From: JBHJGS01 sp050331575
GTDB lineage: Bacteria; Pseudomonadota; Alphaproteobacteria; Sphingomonadales; Rhodothalassiaceae
Reading direction: 5' to 3'
NCBI GenBank assembly: GCA_050331575.1
Contig: JBHJGS010000014.1
Span: 1 to 64,000 of the forward strand
DNA: 64,000 nucleotides
Part shown: positions 28,301 through 36,080 of the stretch, piece by piece
How positions within the stretch are numbered: position 1 is the first letter of the stretch
Layout: the number at the start of each line of letters is the position of its first letter
Notes under the pieces: generated by a model
Databases searched by the model: none
Told to the model about the DNA's origin: nothing
Seen by the model: the letters and a program-made list of their open reading frames with translations, nothing else
Program-made: the position numbers and the translations under genes

Positions 28301-28737
28301 TGAATGCTGCGCTGCGGCGGATCCATGACGCCCGGCGCGATGTCACCACCTTGATGACCCTGATCGGCGAGGCGGAGGACGCGGCCGAGGGCGAGCGGGC
28401 CCAGACGCTGGCGGATCTGAAGACACAAGCCGAGGAGCTGAAGAGCGCGCTGGACGAGGCGGAGGCGACGTTCCGCGTGCCGCAGGGCACCCGCGGCATC
28501 GTCTATACCGGCGACAAGGTGTCCTCCAAGCTGGGCCAGGCCGTCTTCTATGTCGCCTCGACCAAGGATGCCCCCAGCCAGGCGGCCCGCGCCTATGTCG
28601 CCCGGGCGGATCAGGCGGTCAGAGAGGGGGTCGGCCGGGTCAATACGCTGATCGAGGAAGACCTCGCCGCCCTGCGCCGGGCCTATGCCGACAGCGGCAT
28701 CGACCTGCTGGCCCAGGAGCAAGTGCCACTGCCTTAA
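25369..28737 (+). CDS. Secreted BNR/Asp-box (VPS10/sortilin-like) beta-propeller protein
   Basis: Signal peptide (VKRSLICLFASFSFSLSAQA) then a long propeller region. At least nine Asp-box motifs are visible, for example KSADGGLTWTPTF, KSLDGGETWQRM, KTEDGGKTWQKI, RSDDGGRHWQSV, STDRGASWSTIS and TQDGGKSWTSL. The family is variously annotated VPS10 domain, glycosyl hydrolase or exo-alpha-sialidase; a catalytic activity cannot be inferred. After the propeller comes a highly charged Glu/Asp/Lys-rich stretch (about 27750-27980), then a beta-sandwich-like part (FDGIEQSGQAQVTADPAW) and C-terminal helices. TTG 25348, ATG 25357 and ATG 25369 are possible starts; none has a good Shine-Dalgarno. The position after 25369 gives the cleanest signal peptide. 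Exported, probably to the cell surface or periplasm. Confidence 0.8.
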   Translation: MVKRSLICLFASFSFSLSAQAVDPTLLDGLKARLVGPAAMSGRVAAIDAEPGDAGTILVGAASGGIWKSADGGLTWTPTFDDQPVHSIGAVAIHPAHPDIVWVGTGEGNTRNSTSVGAGIFKSLDGGETWQRMGLEKTERIHRIAVHPTDPDIAYVAALGELWGENADRGVYKTEDGGKTWQKILYVDRKTGATDIQMDPSNPNKLFAAMWQFRRWPMYFKSGGPGSGLYVSHDAGDSWTELTPEDGLPEGELGRASFAIAPSDPKRVYALVEAKTSALLRSDDGGRHWQSVNTDPDINDRPFYYGDIRVDPADKNRVYRVGSRVKLSIDGGKSFDYLPAIDCCATSNTVHIDTHAFWIDPQDPEHIIVGNDGGIAISRDHGMTWRYVRNLPLAQFYHIAVDNADPYHIYGGLQDNGSWRGPSEVRDVGGIRNFHWREVAFGDGFDTLPDPQIADQGYAMSQGGNLYRWNLQTGEMRLIRPQPPEPDVELRFNWNAGLAQDPFDPATIYYGSQFVHKSTDRGASWSTISGDLTSDDPDKQTYKESGGLTSDVTAAENHTTIVAIAPSPVKKGVIWVGTDDGRVHVTQDGGKSWTSLEERFSGMPDGAQVPMIEPSPHGAGTAFIAVDGHRMGDMGTYLYRAEGYGQKVRRIARDSAVDGYVHSVRQDIEDPDLLFVGTERGLYVSLDGGSDWAKWTAGVPTASVRDIAIQARETDLVLGTHGRAAFVIDDYRALRGLSDSDFTERLKLLTLTDAQQYDPNQPPSMRFSGSAEFRADNEPYGVMITFVASGEDLPHPDEAQERARKAAQREAKAKETETDADLTSQEAEAEEAGTEEDRADAASQGQAEDTPEDMSEDKGPEDKSPEDKGKVTVEVANSAAQVIRIFKADVQQGINRIVWDMRRDGIDPAPPAKPREDGTKPAGIEVLPGSYTITLRFDGIEQSGQAQVTADPAWTMDAEAMQASHATLLRLQGLQGAMNAALRRIHDARRDVTTLMTLIGEAEDAAEGERAQTLADLKTQAEELKSALDEAEATFRVPQGTRGIVYTGDKVSSKLGQAVFYVASTKDAPSQAARAYVARADQAVREGVGRVNTLIEEDLAALRRAYADSGIDLLAQEQVPLP

Positions 28738-29100
28738 GCGCAAGCCCTCCCCGCCCCTCCCCATCCCCGTCACCCGCCGGTTCGCCGCCACCGTCACCCG
28801 CCGCCCCCCCTCAACCGTCACCTGCCGCCCCCCACTACCGTCACCCGCCGGCTTGACCGGCGGGTCCATCTCTCAAGCGACGGGGCGGCGGGACCATGGG
28901 TTCGCCGGTCGAGCCGGCGAATGACGGGGTTAGAGGCGGGGACGTTCGGGGGCACCGCTCCCTTCCACCTTCATCCGCCGCTCCCCACCACCATCACCCG
29001 CCGGCTCCCCTCCCCATCCCAGGCCCCCTTGATTCCCCCCATGTCCGCGCGTCATGGTCTGCGCGCACTGTCTTGATAATCATAAAAAAGGTCCTGCCTT
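28738..29100. repeat. Spacer with REP-like palindromic repeats
   Basis: No gene seen. The block from 28765 to 29000 carries many degenerate copies of CCGTCACCCGCCG. Two oppositely oriented elements are recognisable: CCGTCACCCGCCGG with its palindromic partner TTGACCGGCGGGTCC (28838-28867), and GGACCATGGGTTCGCCGG continuing to CGAATGACGG (28891-28927). Both match the alphaproteobacterial REP style 'cgtcacccgccgg...ccggcgggtcc', and the pair makes a BIME-like unit. It may end transcription or stabilise the mRNA between the BNR gene and the symporter gene. Confidence 0.65.
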
Positions 29101-30345
29101 ATGCTGCGTCGCTGGTTTGCCATCACGCTTTGGAAGCGCATTTTGGGTGCGCTGCTTGTCGGCATCGTTGTGGGCTTCGTGTTGGGCGAGAATGCCGAGG
29201 CGATCGGCTGGGTCGGCACGCTGTTCATTCGGCTGATCCGCATGCTGGTGGTGCCGTTGATCTTCTTCACCCTGGTGGCAGGGGTGGTGGCGCTGGGCGA
29301 TCCGGCCAAGCTGGGCTCGATCGGGCTGAAGACCTTCGGGCTGTATCTGGCCACGACCTTCTTCGCGCTGATCATCGGCCTGACCGTGGCGGTGGTGTTC
29401 CGCCCCGGCGCGGGCGTGGACATTCCGCAGGATAAGAGCCAGGAGCTGGCCGAGGCGCAGGGGCTGACCGAGCGGCTGTTGACCATCGTGCCGGAAAATC
29501 CCGCCGAAGCACTGGCCACCGGCGACGTCTTGTCGATCATCTTCTTCGCCATCCTGCTGGGCATCGGCATTTTGCTGATCGGCGAGCGCGGCCGGCCGAT
29601 CGCCGACATCATGGACAGCGGTGCGGAGGTGATGATCCGCATCGTGCATCTGATCATGGAGGTGGCGCCGTTCGGCGTGCTGGCCCTGGTTGCCGTGCTG
29701 GTCGGCACCGGCGGGGTCGAGGCGCTGATCGATGTGCTCGGCCTGGCGCTGGTGGTCTATGGCGGCTGCCTGGTGCACATCCTGCTGGTGCATGGCGCGA
29801 TCATGTGTTTTGTGCTGAAGCTGCCGCCGCTGCGCTTCTTTCAGGGCGCGCTGGATGCCCAGCTGGTGGCCTTCTCCACCTCCTCCTCCTCCGCCACGCT
29901 GCCGGTGACCATGTCGGTGGCGGAGGACAATCTGGGCGTGTCCAAGCCCGTCGCCTCCTCGGTGCTGCCGCTGGGCTCGACCATCAATATGGACGGCACG
30001 GCGCTTTATGTCGGCATTGTCGCGGTGTTCACCGCCCAGGCGCTGGGCCTGGATCTGGCGCCGGCGGATTATGGCATCATCGCGCTGACCACCACGTTGG
30101 TGTCCATCGGCACCGCAGCGGTGCCCTCGGCCAGCTTGTTCCTGTTGGCCGGCGTATTGACCACCATCGGCATTCCAGAGGCCAGCATCGGCTTTGTCGT
30201 CGGCTTTTTGCTGGCGTTCGATCGCCCGCTGGACATGATGCGCACGCTGGTGAATGTCACCGGCGATCTGAGCGTGGCCACCGCCGTTGCCAAATGGGAG
30301 GGGGAATTGGACGAGGCCAGCTTCCGCGCGCCGCCGGTGGAGTAG
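29101..30345 (+). CDS. Dicarboxylate/amino acid:cation symporter (DAACS family)
   Basis: 414 residues with eight transmembrane helices and two re-entrant loops typical of GltP/DctA. The loops carry STSSSSATLPVTMSVAEDNLG (Ser-rich HP1) and the HP2 segment SASLFLLAGVLTTIG. The NMDGT motif is in LGSTINMDGTALYVG. It would import glutamate, aspartate or C4-dicarboxylates with sodium or protons. The ATG at 29101 has AAGG about 12 bases upstream. It stops 3 bases before queC, so they may share a transcript despite unrelated jobs. Confidence 0.92.
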   Translation: MLRRWFAITLWKRILGALLVGIVVGFVLGENAEAIGWVGTLFIRLIRMLVVPLIFFTLVAGVVALGDPAKLGSIGLKTFGLYLATTFFALIIGLTVAVVFRPGAGVDIPQDKSQELAEAQGLTERLLTIVPENPAEALATGDVLSIIFFAILLGIGILLIGERGRPIADIMDSGAEVMIRIVHLIMEVAPFGVLALVAVLVGTGGVEALIDVLGLALVVYGGCLVHILLVHGAIMCFVLKLPPLRFFQGALDAQLVAFSTSSSSATLPVTMSVAEDNLGVSKPVASSVLPLGSTINMDGTALYVGIVAVFTAQALGLDLAPADYGIIALTTTLVSIGTAAVPSASLFLLAGVLTTIGIPEASIGFVVGFLLAFDRPLDMMRTLVNVTGDLSVATAVAKWEGELDEASFRAPPVE

Positions 30346-30348
30346 GCG

Positions 30349-31059
30349 ATGCAGGACACCGCGCCCTATAAGCCCGGACCCAACAAGGCCGTGGTGCTGC
30401 TGTCCGGCGGGCTGGACAGCGCCACCACCGCGGCGATCGCGCGCGACGAAGGTTATGCGGTGCATGCGCTGAGCTTCCGCTACGGCCAGCGCCATGCGGT
30501 GGAACTGCACGCCGCGGCCAAGGTGGCGGCCAGCCTGGGCATCCGCGACCATCGCATCATCGAGATCGACCTGCGCGCCTTTGGCGGCAGCGCGCTGACC
30601 GACGACATCGCCGTGCCCAAGGACGGCCCGGCGGAGGCGGAGACTATGATCCCGGTGACCTATGTGCCGGCGCGCAACACGGTGTTCCTGTCCTTCGCCC
30701 TGGCCATGGCGGAAAGCCTGGGCGCGCAAGATATCTTCATCGGCGTCAATGCGGTGGACTATTCCGGCTATCCCGATTGCCGGCCCGCCTTCATCGGCGC
30801 GTTCGAGACCCTGGCGGGGCTGGCCACCGCCGCAGGGGTGCGCGATCAGCGGCCCTATCGCGTGCACACGCCCTTGATCGCGCTGACCAAGGCCCAAATT
30901 ATCCGCAAGGGACACAGCCTGGGCATCGATTTCGCCGACACGCTCAGCTGCTATGACCCTGATGACACGGGTGCGGCGTGCGGGGCATGTGACAGCTGCC
31001 ACTATCGCGCCCAGGGCTTTGACGAGGCGGGCCTGCCCGACCCGACACGCTATCGATAG
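30349..31059 (+). CDS. queC: 7-cyano-7-deazaguanine synthase
   Basis: Converts 7-carboxy-7-deazaguanine to preQ0 with ATP and ammonia, on the queuosine pathway. PP-loop motif VLLSGGLDSATTAAIA near the N-terminus, then LSFRYGQRHAVEL, VPARNTVFLSFALAMAE, GVNAVDYSGYPDCRP and the zinc-binding Cys cluster SCYDPDDTGAACGACDSC near the end. 236 residues, normal. It is followed 6 bases later by queE, the preceding enzyme of the pathway. QueD, FolE and QueF are not in the window. Confidence 0.96.
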   Translation: MQDTAPYKPGPNKAVVLLSGGLDSATTAAIARDEGYAVHALSFRYGQRHAVELHAAAKVAASLGIRDHRIIEIDLRAFGGSALTDDIAVPKDGPAEAETMIPVTYVPARNTVFLSFALAMAESLGAQDIFIGVNAVDYSGYPDCRPAFIGAFETLAGLATAAGVRDQRPYRVHTPLIALTKAQIIRKGHSLGIDFADTLSCYDPDDTGAACGACDSCHYRAQGFDEAGLPDPTRYR

Positions 31060-31065
31060 GACCGG

Positions 31066-31698
31066 ATGGCCGACACCTATGCCGTCAAGGAACTGTTCCT
31101 GACCCTGCAGGGCGAAGGCGCCCAGGCGGGCCGGGCTGCCGTGTTCTGCCGCTTTGCCGGCTGCAATCTGTGGAGCGGGCGCGAGGCGGACCGGGCAACG
31201 GCTGTGTGCCAATTCTGCGACACTGACTTTGTCGGCACCGACGGGCAGAATGGCGGGCGCTATAGCGCTGCGGCGTTGGCGGCCAAGGCGGCGGAACTGT
31301 GGCAGGGGTCCGCCCGCAGGCTGATCGTGTGCACCGGCGGGGAGCCGCTGCTGCAGCTGGACCCACCCCTGATCGCCGCCTTGCACCAGGCGGGCTTTGA
31401 GATCGCGGTGGAGACCAATGGCACGATCGAAGCGCCGCCCGGGCTGGACTGGATCTGCGTCAGCCCGAAATCCACCGCCGCCTTGAAGCAGCGCTGGGGC
31501 CATGAGCTAAAACTGGTGTATCACCAGGCCGACGCGCCGCCCGAACGGTTCGCGGATCTGGCCTTCCAGCATTTCTTTCTGCAGCCGATGGACGGCCCCG
31601 ACCTCGCCACCCACACCGCCGATGCCGTCACCTACTGCCTGGCCAATCCGCAATGGCGGCTGAGCGTGCAGACGCACAAGGTGGTGGGGATCGACTGA
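31066..31698 (+). CDS. queE: 7-carboxy-7-deazaguanine synthase (radical SAM)
   Basis: Radical SAM enzyme that contracts 6-carboxy-tetrahydropterin to 7-carboxy-7-deazaguanine. The cluster-binding Cys are spaced CX14CX2C (GCNLWSG...AVCQFCDTDFVG), the variant known in some QueE enzymes rather than CX3CX2C. Substrate and fold motifs are KELFLTLQGEGAQAGR, CTGGEPLLQ and VETNGTIEAP. 210 residues. It is probably co-transcribed with queC, which starts 717 bases earlier. The terminal residues are TDAVTYCLANPQWRLSVQTHK and a short tail, as in the family. Confidence 0.96.
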   Translation: MADTYAVKELFLTLQGEGAQAGRAAVFCRFAGCNLWSGREADRATAVCQFCDTDFVGTDGQNGGRYSAAALAAKAAELWQGSARRLIVCTGGEPLLQLDPPLIAALHQAGFEIAVETNGTIEAPPGLDWICVSPKSTAALKQRWGHELKLVYHQADAPPERFADLAFQHFFLQPMDGPDLATHTADAVTYCLANPQWRLSVQTHKVVGID

Positions 31699-31739
31699 AT
31701 GGGCGGCGGCGGCCGGCCGACCCCGGCGCCGAGACCGGC

Positions 31740-33149
31740 TTATCCCGCTTGGGTGCCGCCTACGGTCAGACGGTCGACCTTCAGGGTCGGCTGGCCGACG
31801 CCGGCGGGGACGGACTGCCCGGCCTTGCCGCAGGTGCCGATGCCGCGATCCAGCGCCATGTCATTGCCGATCATGGAAACTTTGGTCAGCACGTCCGGGC
31901 CGTTGCCGATCAGGGTCGCGCCCTTCACCGGTTCCGCGATGCGGCCGTTGCGGATGCGATAGGCCTCGGTACAGGTGAACACGAACTTGCCCGAGGTGAT
32001 ATCGACCTGGCCGCCGCCGAAATCCTTGGCATAAAGCCCGTCTGAAACGCTGGCGATGATCTCGTCGGGATCATGCTGGCCGGCCAGCATATAGGTGTTG
32101 GTCATCCGTGGCATCGGGGCGTGGGCGAAGGACTGGCGCCGGCCATTGCCGGTCGGCTGCATGCCCATCAGCCGGGCGTTCAGCCGGTCCTGCATATAGC
32201 CTTTCAAGATGCCATCCTCGATCAGCACGGTGCGGTCGGTCGGCGTGCCTTCATCATCGATAGTCAGCGAGCCGCGGCGTTCCTCCAGCGTGCCGTCGTC
32301 CACCACGGTCACCCCCGGTGCGGCGACGCGCTCGCCCAGAAGTCCGGCAAAGGCGCTGGTCTTCTTGCGATTGAAATCGCCTTCAAGACCGTGGCCGATC
32401 GCCTCGTGCAGCAGAATGCCGGGCCAGCCGGGGCCGAGCACCACCGGCATCTCGCCCGCCGGGGCGGCGACGCTGTCCAGATTAACCGCGGCCTGGCGCA
32501 GCGCCTCGTCCACCATCGGCTGCCAGTGGTCCGGATCGGTCAGCCGGGCCAGATCGTGGCGACCGCCGAAGCCGACCTGGCCGGTCTCCATCCGGTCGCC
32601 GGCGGCGAGGGTGACCTGAATGCCCATGCGCACCAGCGGCCGGATATCCTCCACCTGCTCACCGCCGGCGCGGATGATGGCGATGTGGCGATGGCTGGCG
32701 GCGATCGAGGCGCTGACCTGGGCCACGCGCGCATCGCGCCGCCGGGCATAGGCATCAATCGCCTGCAACAGCGCCACCTTGTCGGCAAACGGCACCGCGC
32801 CGATCGGGTCTTCGGCCCGATAGAGCCGGCGGTTCGGGCGCACCGGCGGCAGTGCGAGCCGGCCCTGATGGCCGGTCCGGACCGCGCGCACCACGTCGAT
32901 CGCCTGCTCAATGGTCTCCGGCGTCAGGTCGGTGGCGTGGGCATAGCCGGTCGCCTCCCCCGCCACCGCGCGCAGACCGAAGCCTTCGGAGGCATCAAAG
33001 CTGGCGCGTTTCAGCCGGCCATCATCGAACCCCAGGCTTTCGTGCGTGCTTTTCTCGACGAACAGCTCGCCGTCATCCATGCCCGCCAAGGTGCGGTCGG
33101 TCAGCCGGCCGGCAATGTCGCGATCGATCAGGGGCGCGGGGCTGGTCAT
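31740..33149 (-). CDS. tldD: Metalloprotease TldD
   Basis: 469-residue subunit of the TldD/TldE zinc protease, which trims unfolded or modified peptides and acts in microcin and PQQ-like maturation and gyrase-poison control. The catalytic zinc site is HEAIGHGLEGD. N-terminal ELFVEKSTHESLGFDDGRL and RMGIQVTLAAGDR, and C-terminal MPRMTNTYMLAG and GKFVFTCTEAYRI are typical. Start codon ATG 33149 has AAGGAG about 10 bases before. The partner subunit TldE/PmbA begins at 63562, so the pair is not an operon here. It is convergent with queE and divergent from the cox operon. Confidence 0.95.
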   Translation of the reverse strand: MTSPAPLIDRDIAGRLTDRTLAGMDDGELFVEKSTHESLGFDDGRLKRASFDASEGFGLRAVAGEATGYAHATDLTPETIEQAIDVVRAVRTGHQGRLALPPVRPNRRLYRAEDPIGAVPFADKVALLQAIDAYARRRDARVAQVSASIAASHRHIAIIRAGGEQVEDIRPLVRMGIQVTLAAGDRMETGQVGFGGRHDLARLTDPDHWQPMVDEALRQAAVNLDSVAAPAGEMPVVLGPGWPGILLHEAIGHGLEGDFNRKKTSAFAGLLGERVAAPGVTVVDDGTLEERRGSLTIDDEGTPTDRTVLIEDGILKGYMQDRLNARLMGMQPTGNGRRQSFAHAPMPRMTNTYMLAGQHDPDEIIASVSDGLYAKDFGGGQVDITSGKFVFTCTEAYRIRNGRIAEPVKGATLIGNGPDVLTKVSMIGNDMALDRGIGTCGKAGQSVPAGVGQPTLKVDRLTVGGTQAG

Positions 33150-33430
33150 AATTTACTCTCCTTCAAACCTCTGGTCTGTAGATATGGCGTGCCTTGGGGC
33201 CCGGCGGCAAGCCGGTGCCGTTTGTGTCATTCAGTTCAGACAGCAGGCCTTGCCGAGACCGGAGGGCTCATGTATCACCGCGCGGAAACGCCGCTGCCGG
33301 CGTCAGAGGCCCAAGGCCCTCGGCGATTTTATGCGGGCTTATGTCCTATGGCCTGCGGGCCGGACACCGCCCATATCCCCCGCAGAAGAGCAACGCGCCC
33401 GAGACGCGGCAAACGCACAGCTGCTTTTGG

Positions 33431-34387
33431 ATGGTACGGCACATGATAGCACGTATGGCCTATGGCCTGATGGCCTTTTTGGCGGCGCCGGCTGTGGCGC
33501 TGGCTCAAACCGATGGGCGCGCTGAGGACGGGCAGTTGGGCCTGCAGCCCGCGGCCAGCCCGATCATGGAGCGGCTGTCGGACTTTCACACCGGCCTGCT
33601 GATTCTGATCACGCTAATCACGCTGCTGGTGTTGGCGCTGCTGGTCTATTGCATGGTGAAGTTTCGGCGCACAGCCAATCCCAACCCGTCCAAAGTATCG
33701 CATAACACGCTGATCGAGGTGATCTGGACCGGCATTCCGGTGCTGATCCTGGTGCTGATCGCCATCCCCAGCTTCAATCTTCTGTACTTCCAAGACCGCA
33801 TTCCGCAGGGCGAGCTGTTCATCAAGGTGACCGGCTATCAATGGTATTGGGGCTATGAATATCCCCAGCAGGACAATGGCCCGGACGGCATCCAGATCGA
33901 TCAGGGCTTTAGCTTCGACGCCTATATGCTGGATGAGGCGCTGTTCGAGCCGGGCAATGAGCCGGCCCGGCAGGCGGCCGTGAACACCTTGAAGGAGTTT
34001 CTCGGCACCCAGGAGGATGTCGACATTCACCGCCTGCTCGATACCGACACCCGCGTGGTGGTACCGGTGGACACGGTGGTGCGGCTGCAGGTGACCTCGG
34101 CGGACGTGATTCATAATTTCGCCGTGCCGGCGTTCGGCAACAAGATGGACGCGATCCCCGGCCGGCTGAACGAAACCTGGTTCAAGGCCACGCGCACCGG
34201 GACTTTTTACGGCCAGTGCTCAGAACTGTGCGGAATCAATCATGCCTATATGCCGATCGCGATAGAGGTGGTCACGCGTGAACAGTTCGACGCCTGGAAG
34301 AACCGGGCGGTGCAGGTCTATGCCGATGCCCGCCCCCTGTCCGATACCCGGCTCGTGTCCGATACCCGGCTTGCCGCTGCCCGCTAG
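33431..34387 (+). CDS. coxB: Cytochrome c oxidase subunit II
   Basis: Carries the CuA centre that takes electrons from cytochrome c. Signal or first membrane helix (MAYGLMAFLAAPAVALAQ), two membrane helices (GLLILITLITLLVLALLVYCM and LIEVIWTGIPVLILVLIAIPSF), then a periplasmic cupredoxin domain with YQWYWGYEYP. CuA ligands are seen in CSELCGINHAYMPI, with the first His in SADVIHNFAVPAFG. Candidate starts are 33431, 33443 and 33455; none has a clear Shine-Dalgarno. The C-terminus has an in-frame duplicated SDTRL segment. First gene of the oxidase operon. A small ATG frame with GGAGG (33270-33446) overlaps its start in another frame. Confidence 0.95.
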   Translation: MVRHMIARMAYGLMAFLAAPAVALAQTDGRAEDGQLGLQPAASPIMERLSDFHTGLLILITLITLLVLALLVYCMVKFRRTANPNPSKVSHNTLIEVIWTGIPVLILVLIAIPSFNLLYFQDRIPQGELFIKVTGYQWYWGYEYPQQDNGPDGIQIDQGFSFDAYMLDEALFEPGNEPARQAAVNTLKEFLGTQEDVDIHRLLDTDTRVVVPVDTVVRLQVTSADVIHNFAVPAFGNKMDAIPGRLNETWFKATRTGTFYGQCSELCGINHAYMPIAIEVVTREQFDAWKNRAVQVYADARPLSDTRLVSDTRLAAAR

Positions 34388-34411
34388 GATGCTCTTGAAA
34401 GGATAATCGTC

Positions 34412-36073
34412 ATGGCCAACGCCTCCACCGTCGCCGTGCACACCGAAGATCATGGCCATCCCACGGGCCTGAGCCGCTATCTGTTCTCCACGAACCACAA
34501 AGATATCGGCATCATGTATCTGTGGTTTGCGGTCATCGCCGGGGTGATCGGCTTCATCCTATCTTTGTTGATGCGCATCGAGCTGGCCGAACCGGGCCTG
34601 CAGTTTCTCCCCGGACTGGTGCAGATGCTGGGCATGTCCGACGCCGACGGCGCGGTCGCCGCGGCCAAGCATTTCTACAATGTGGCGGTGACCGGCCACG
34701 GCTTGATCATGATTTTTTTCATGGTCATGCCGGCGATGATCGGCGGCTTCGGCAATTTCTTCGTGCCGATCATGATCGGCGCGCCGGACATGGCGTTCCC
34801 GCGGATGAACAATATCTCCTTCTGGCTGTTGCCGCCGGCGCTGATCCTTTTGTGCATCTCCATGTTCGTGGAAGGCGCCCCGGGATTGAAGGGCTTCGGC
34901 GGCGGCTGGACCGCCTATCCCCCGCTCAGTGCCAAAGTCGGCCATCCTGGACCGTCGATGGATTTCGCCATTTTGTCGCTGCACGTGGCGGGCATTAGCT
35001 CGATTCTGGGCGCGATCAACTTTATCACCACGATCTTGAACATGCGCGCGCCGGGGATGACCCTGCACAAGATGCCGCTGTTTGCCTGGTCGGTGCTGAT
35101 CACCGCCTTCCTGCTGCTTTTGTCGCTGCCAGTGCTGGCCGGCGCCATCACCATGCTGCTGACCGACCGGAATTTCGGCACCGCCTTCTTCAACCCGGCC
35201 GAGGGCGGTGATCCGCTGCTGTATCAGCATCTGTTCTGGTTCTTCGGCCATCCGGAGGTGTATATCCTGATCCTGCCGGGCTTCGGCATGATCAGCCACA
35301 TCATCTCCACCTTCTCCAAGAAGCCGATCTTCGGCTATCTGGGCATGGCCTATGCCATGGTGGCGATCGGCTTCATCGGCTTCATCGTGTGGGCGCACCA
35401 CATGTATACCGTCGGCCTCAGCGTCGACATGAAAGCCTATTTCGTGTTCGCCACCATGGTCATCGCGGTGCCCACGGGCATCAAGGTGTTCAGCTGGATC
35501 GCCACGATGTGGGGCGGCTCGATCGACTTCAAGACGCCGATGCTGTTCGCCATCGCCTTCATTGCGCTGTTCACCATCGGCGGCGTCACCGGGGTGGTGC
35601 TGGCCAATGCCGGCATCGACCAAGCCATGCACGACACCTATTATGTCGTGGCGCACTTCCACTATGTTCTGTCGATGGGCGCTGTGTTCGCCATCTTCGC
35701 CGCCTTCTATTACTGGATCGGCAAGATGAGCGGCCGGCAGTATCCGGAATGGGCCGGCCAGGTGCATTTCTGGATCACCTTCATCGGCGTCAACATCATC
35801 TTCTTCCCGCAGCATTTTCTGGGCCTGTCGGGCATGCCGCGCCGCTATATCGACTATTATGAAGGCTATGCCCTGTGGCACGAGGTGTCGTCCTGGGGCA
35901 CCTATCTGACCGGTGTCGGCCTGCTGTGGTTCTTGGGGGTGGCCTGGTACACCATCACCCGTGGCGAGAAATGTGCGGACAATCCGTGGGGTGAAGGCGC
36001 CACGACGCTGGAATGGACGCTGCCCTCGCCGCCGCCGTTCCACCAGTTCAACCGTCTGCCGCAATTTAAGTGA
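34412..36073 (+). CDS. coxA: Cytochrome c oxidase subunit I (aa3-type)
   Basis: 553-residue catalytic subunit with 12 membrane helices. Haem a and CuB ligands are in GHGLIMIFFMVMPAMIGG, WFFGHPEVYILILPGFG (HPEVY with the Tyr-His cross-link), WAHHMYTVG and VVAHFHYVLSMG. K-channel residues include MKAYF and AVPTGIKVFSW. It reduces O2 to water and pumps protons in the inner membrane. It begins 24 bases after coxB with GAAAGGA upstream, and its stop codon overlaps the ribosome site of ctaB. Confidence 0.98.
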   Translation: MANASTVAVHTEDHGHPTGLSRYLFSTNHKDIGIMYLWFAVIAGVIGFILSLLMRIELAEPGLQFLPGLVQMLGMSDADGAVAAAKHFYNVAVTGHGLIMIFFMVMPAMIGGFGNFFVPIMIGAPDMAFPRMNNISFWLLPPALILLCISMFVEGAPGLKGFGGGWTAYPPLSAKVGHPGPSMDFAILSLHVAGISSILGAINFITTILNMRAPGMTLHKMPLFAWSVLITAFLLLLSLPVLAGAITMLLTDRNFGTAFFNPAEGGDPLLYQHLFWFFGHPEVYILILPGFGMISHIISTFSKKPIFGYLGMAYAMVAIGFIGFIVWAHHMYTVGLSVDMKAYFVFATMVIAVPTGIKVFSWIATMWGGSIDFKTPMLFAIAFIALFTIGGVTGVVLANAGIDQAMHDTYYVVAHFHYVLSMGAVFAIFAAFYYWIGKMSGRQYPEWAGQVHFWITFIGVNIIFFPQHFLGLSGMPRRYIDYYEGYALWHEVSSWGTYLTGVGLLWFLGVAWYTITRGEKCADNPWGEGATTLEWTLPSPPPFHQFNRLPQFK

Positions 36074-36080
36074 GGCCGCT

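Noticed and set aside
28740..29040. CRISPR-like repeats
   Set aside because: The repeated CCGTCACCCGCCG units lack regular spacing and unique spacers; they are palindromic REP-type elements.
33270..33446. 58-residue frame with GGAGG overlapping the coxB start
   Set aside because: It overlaps coxB out of frame and lacks any family feature. The Shine-Dalgarno is suggestive, but the peptide looks random (Arg/Pro-rich). Not listed as a gene.
35913..36080. Upstream extension of ctaB inside coxA
   Set aside because: It overlaps coxA and reads as antisense-like composition; TTG 36081 with its GAGG box fits the family start.
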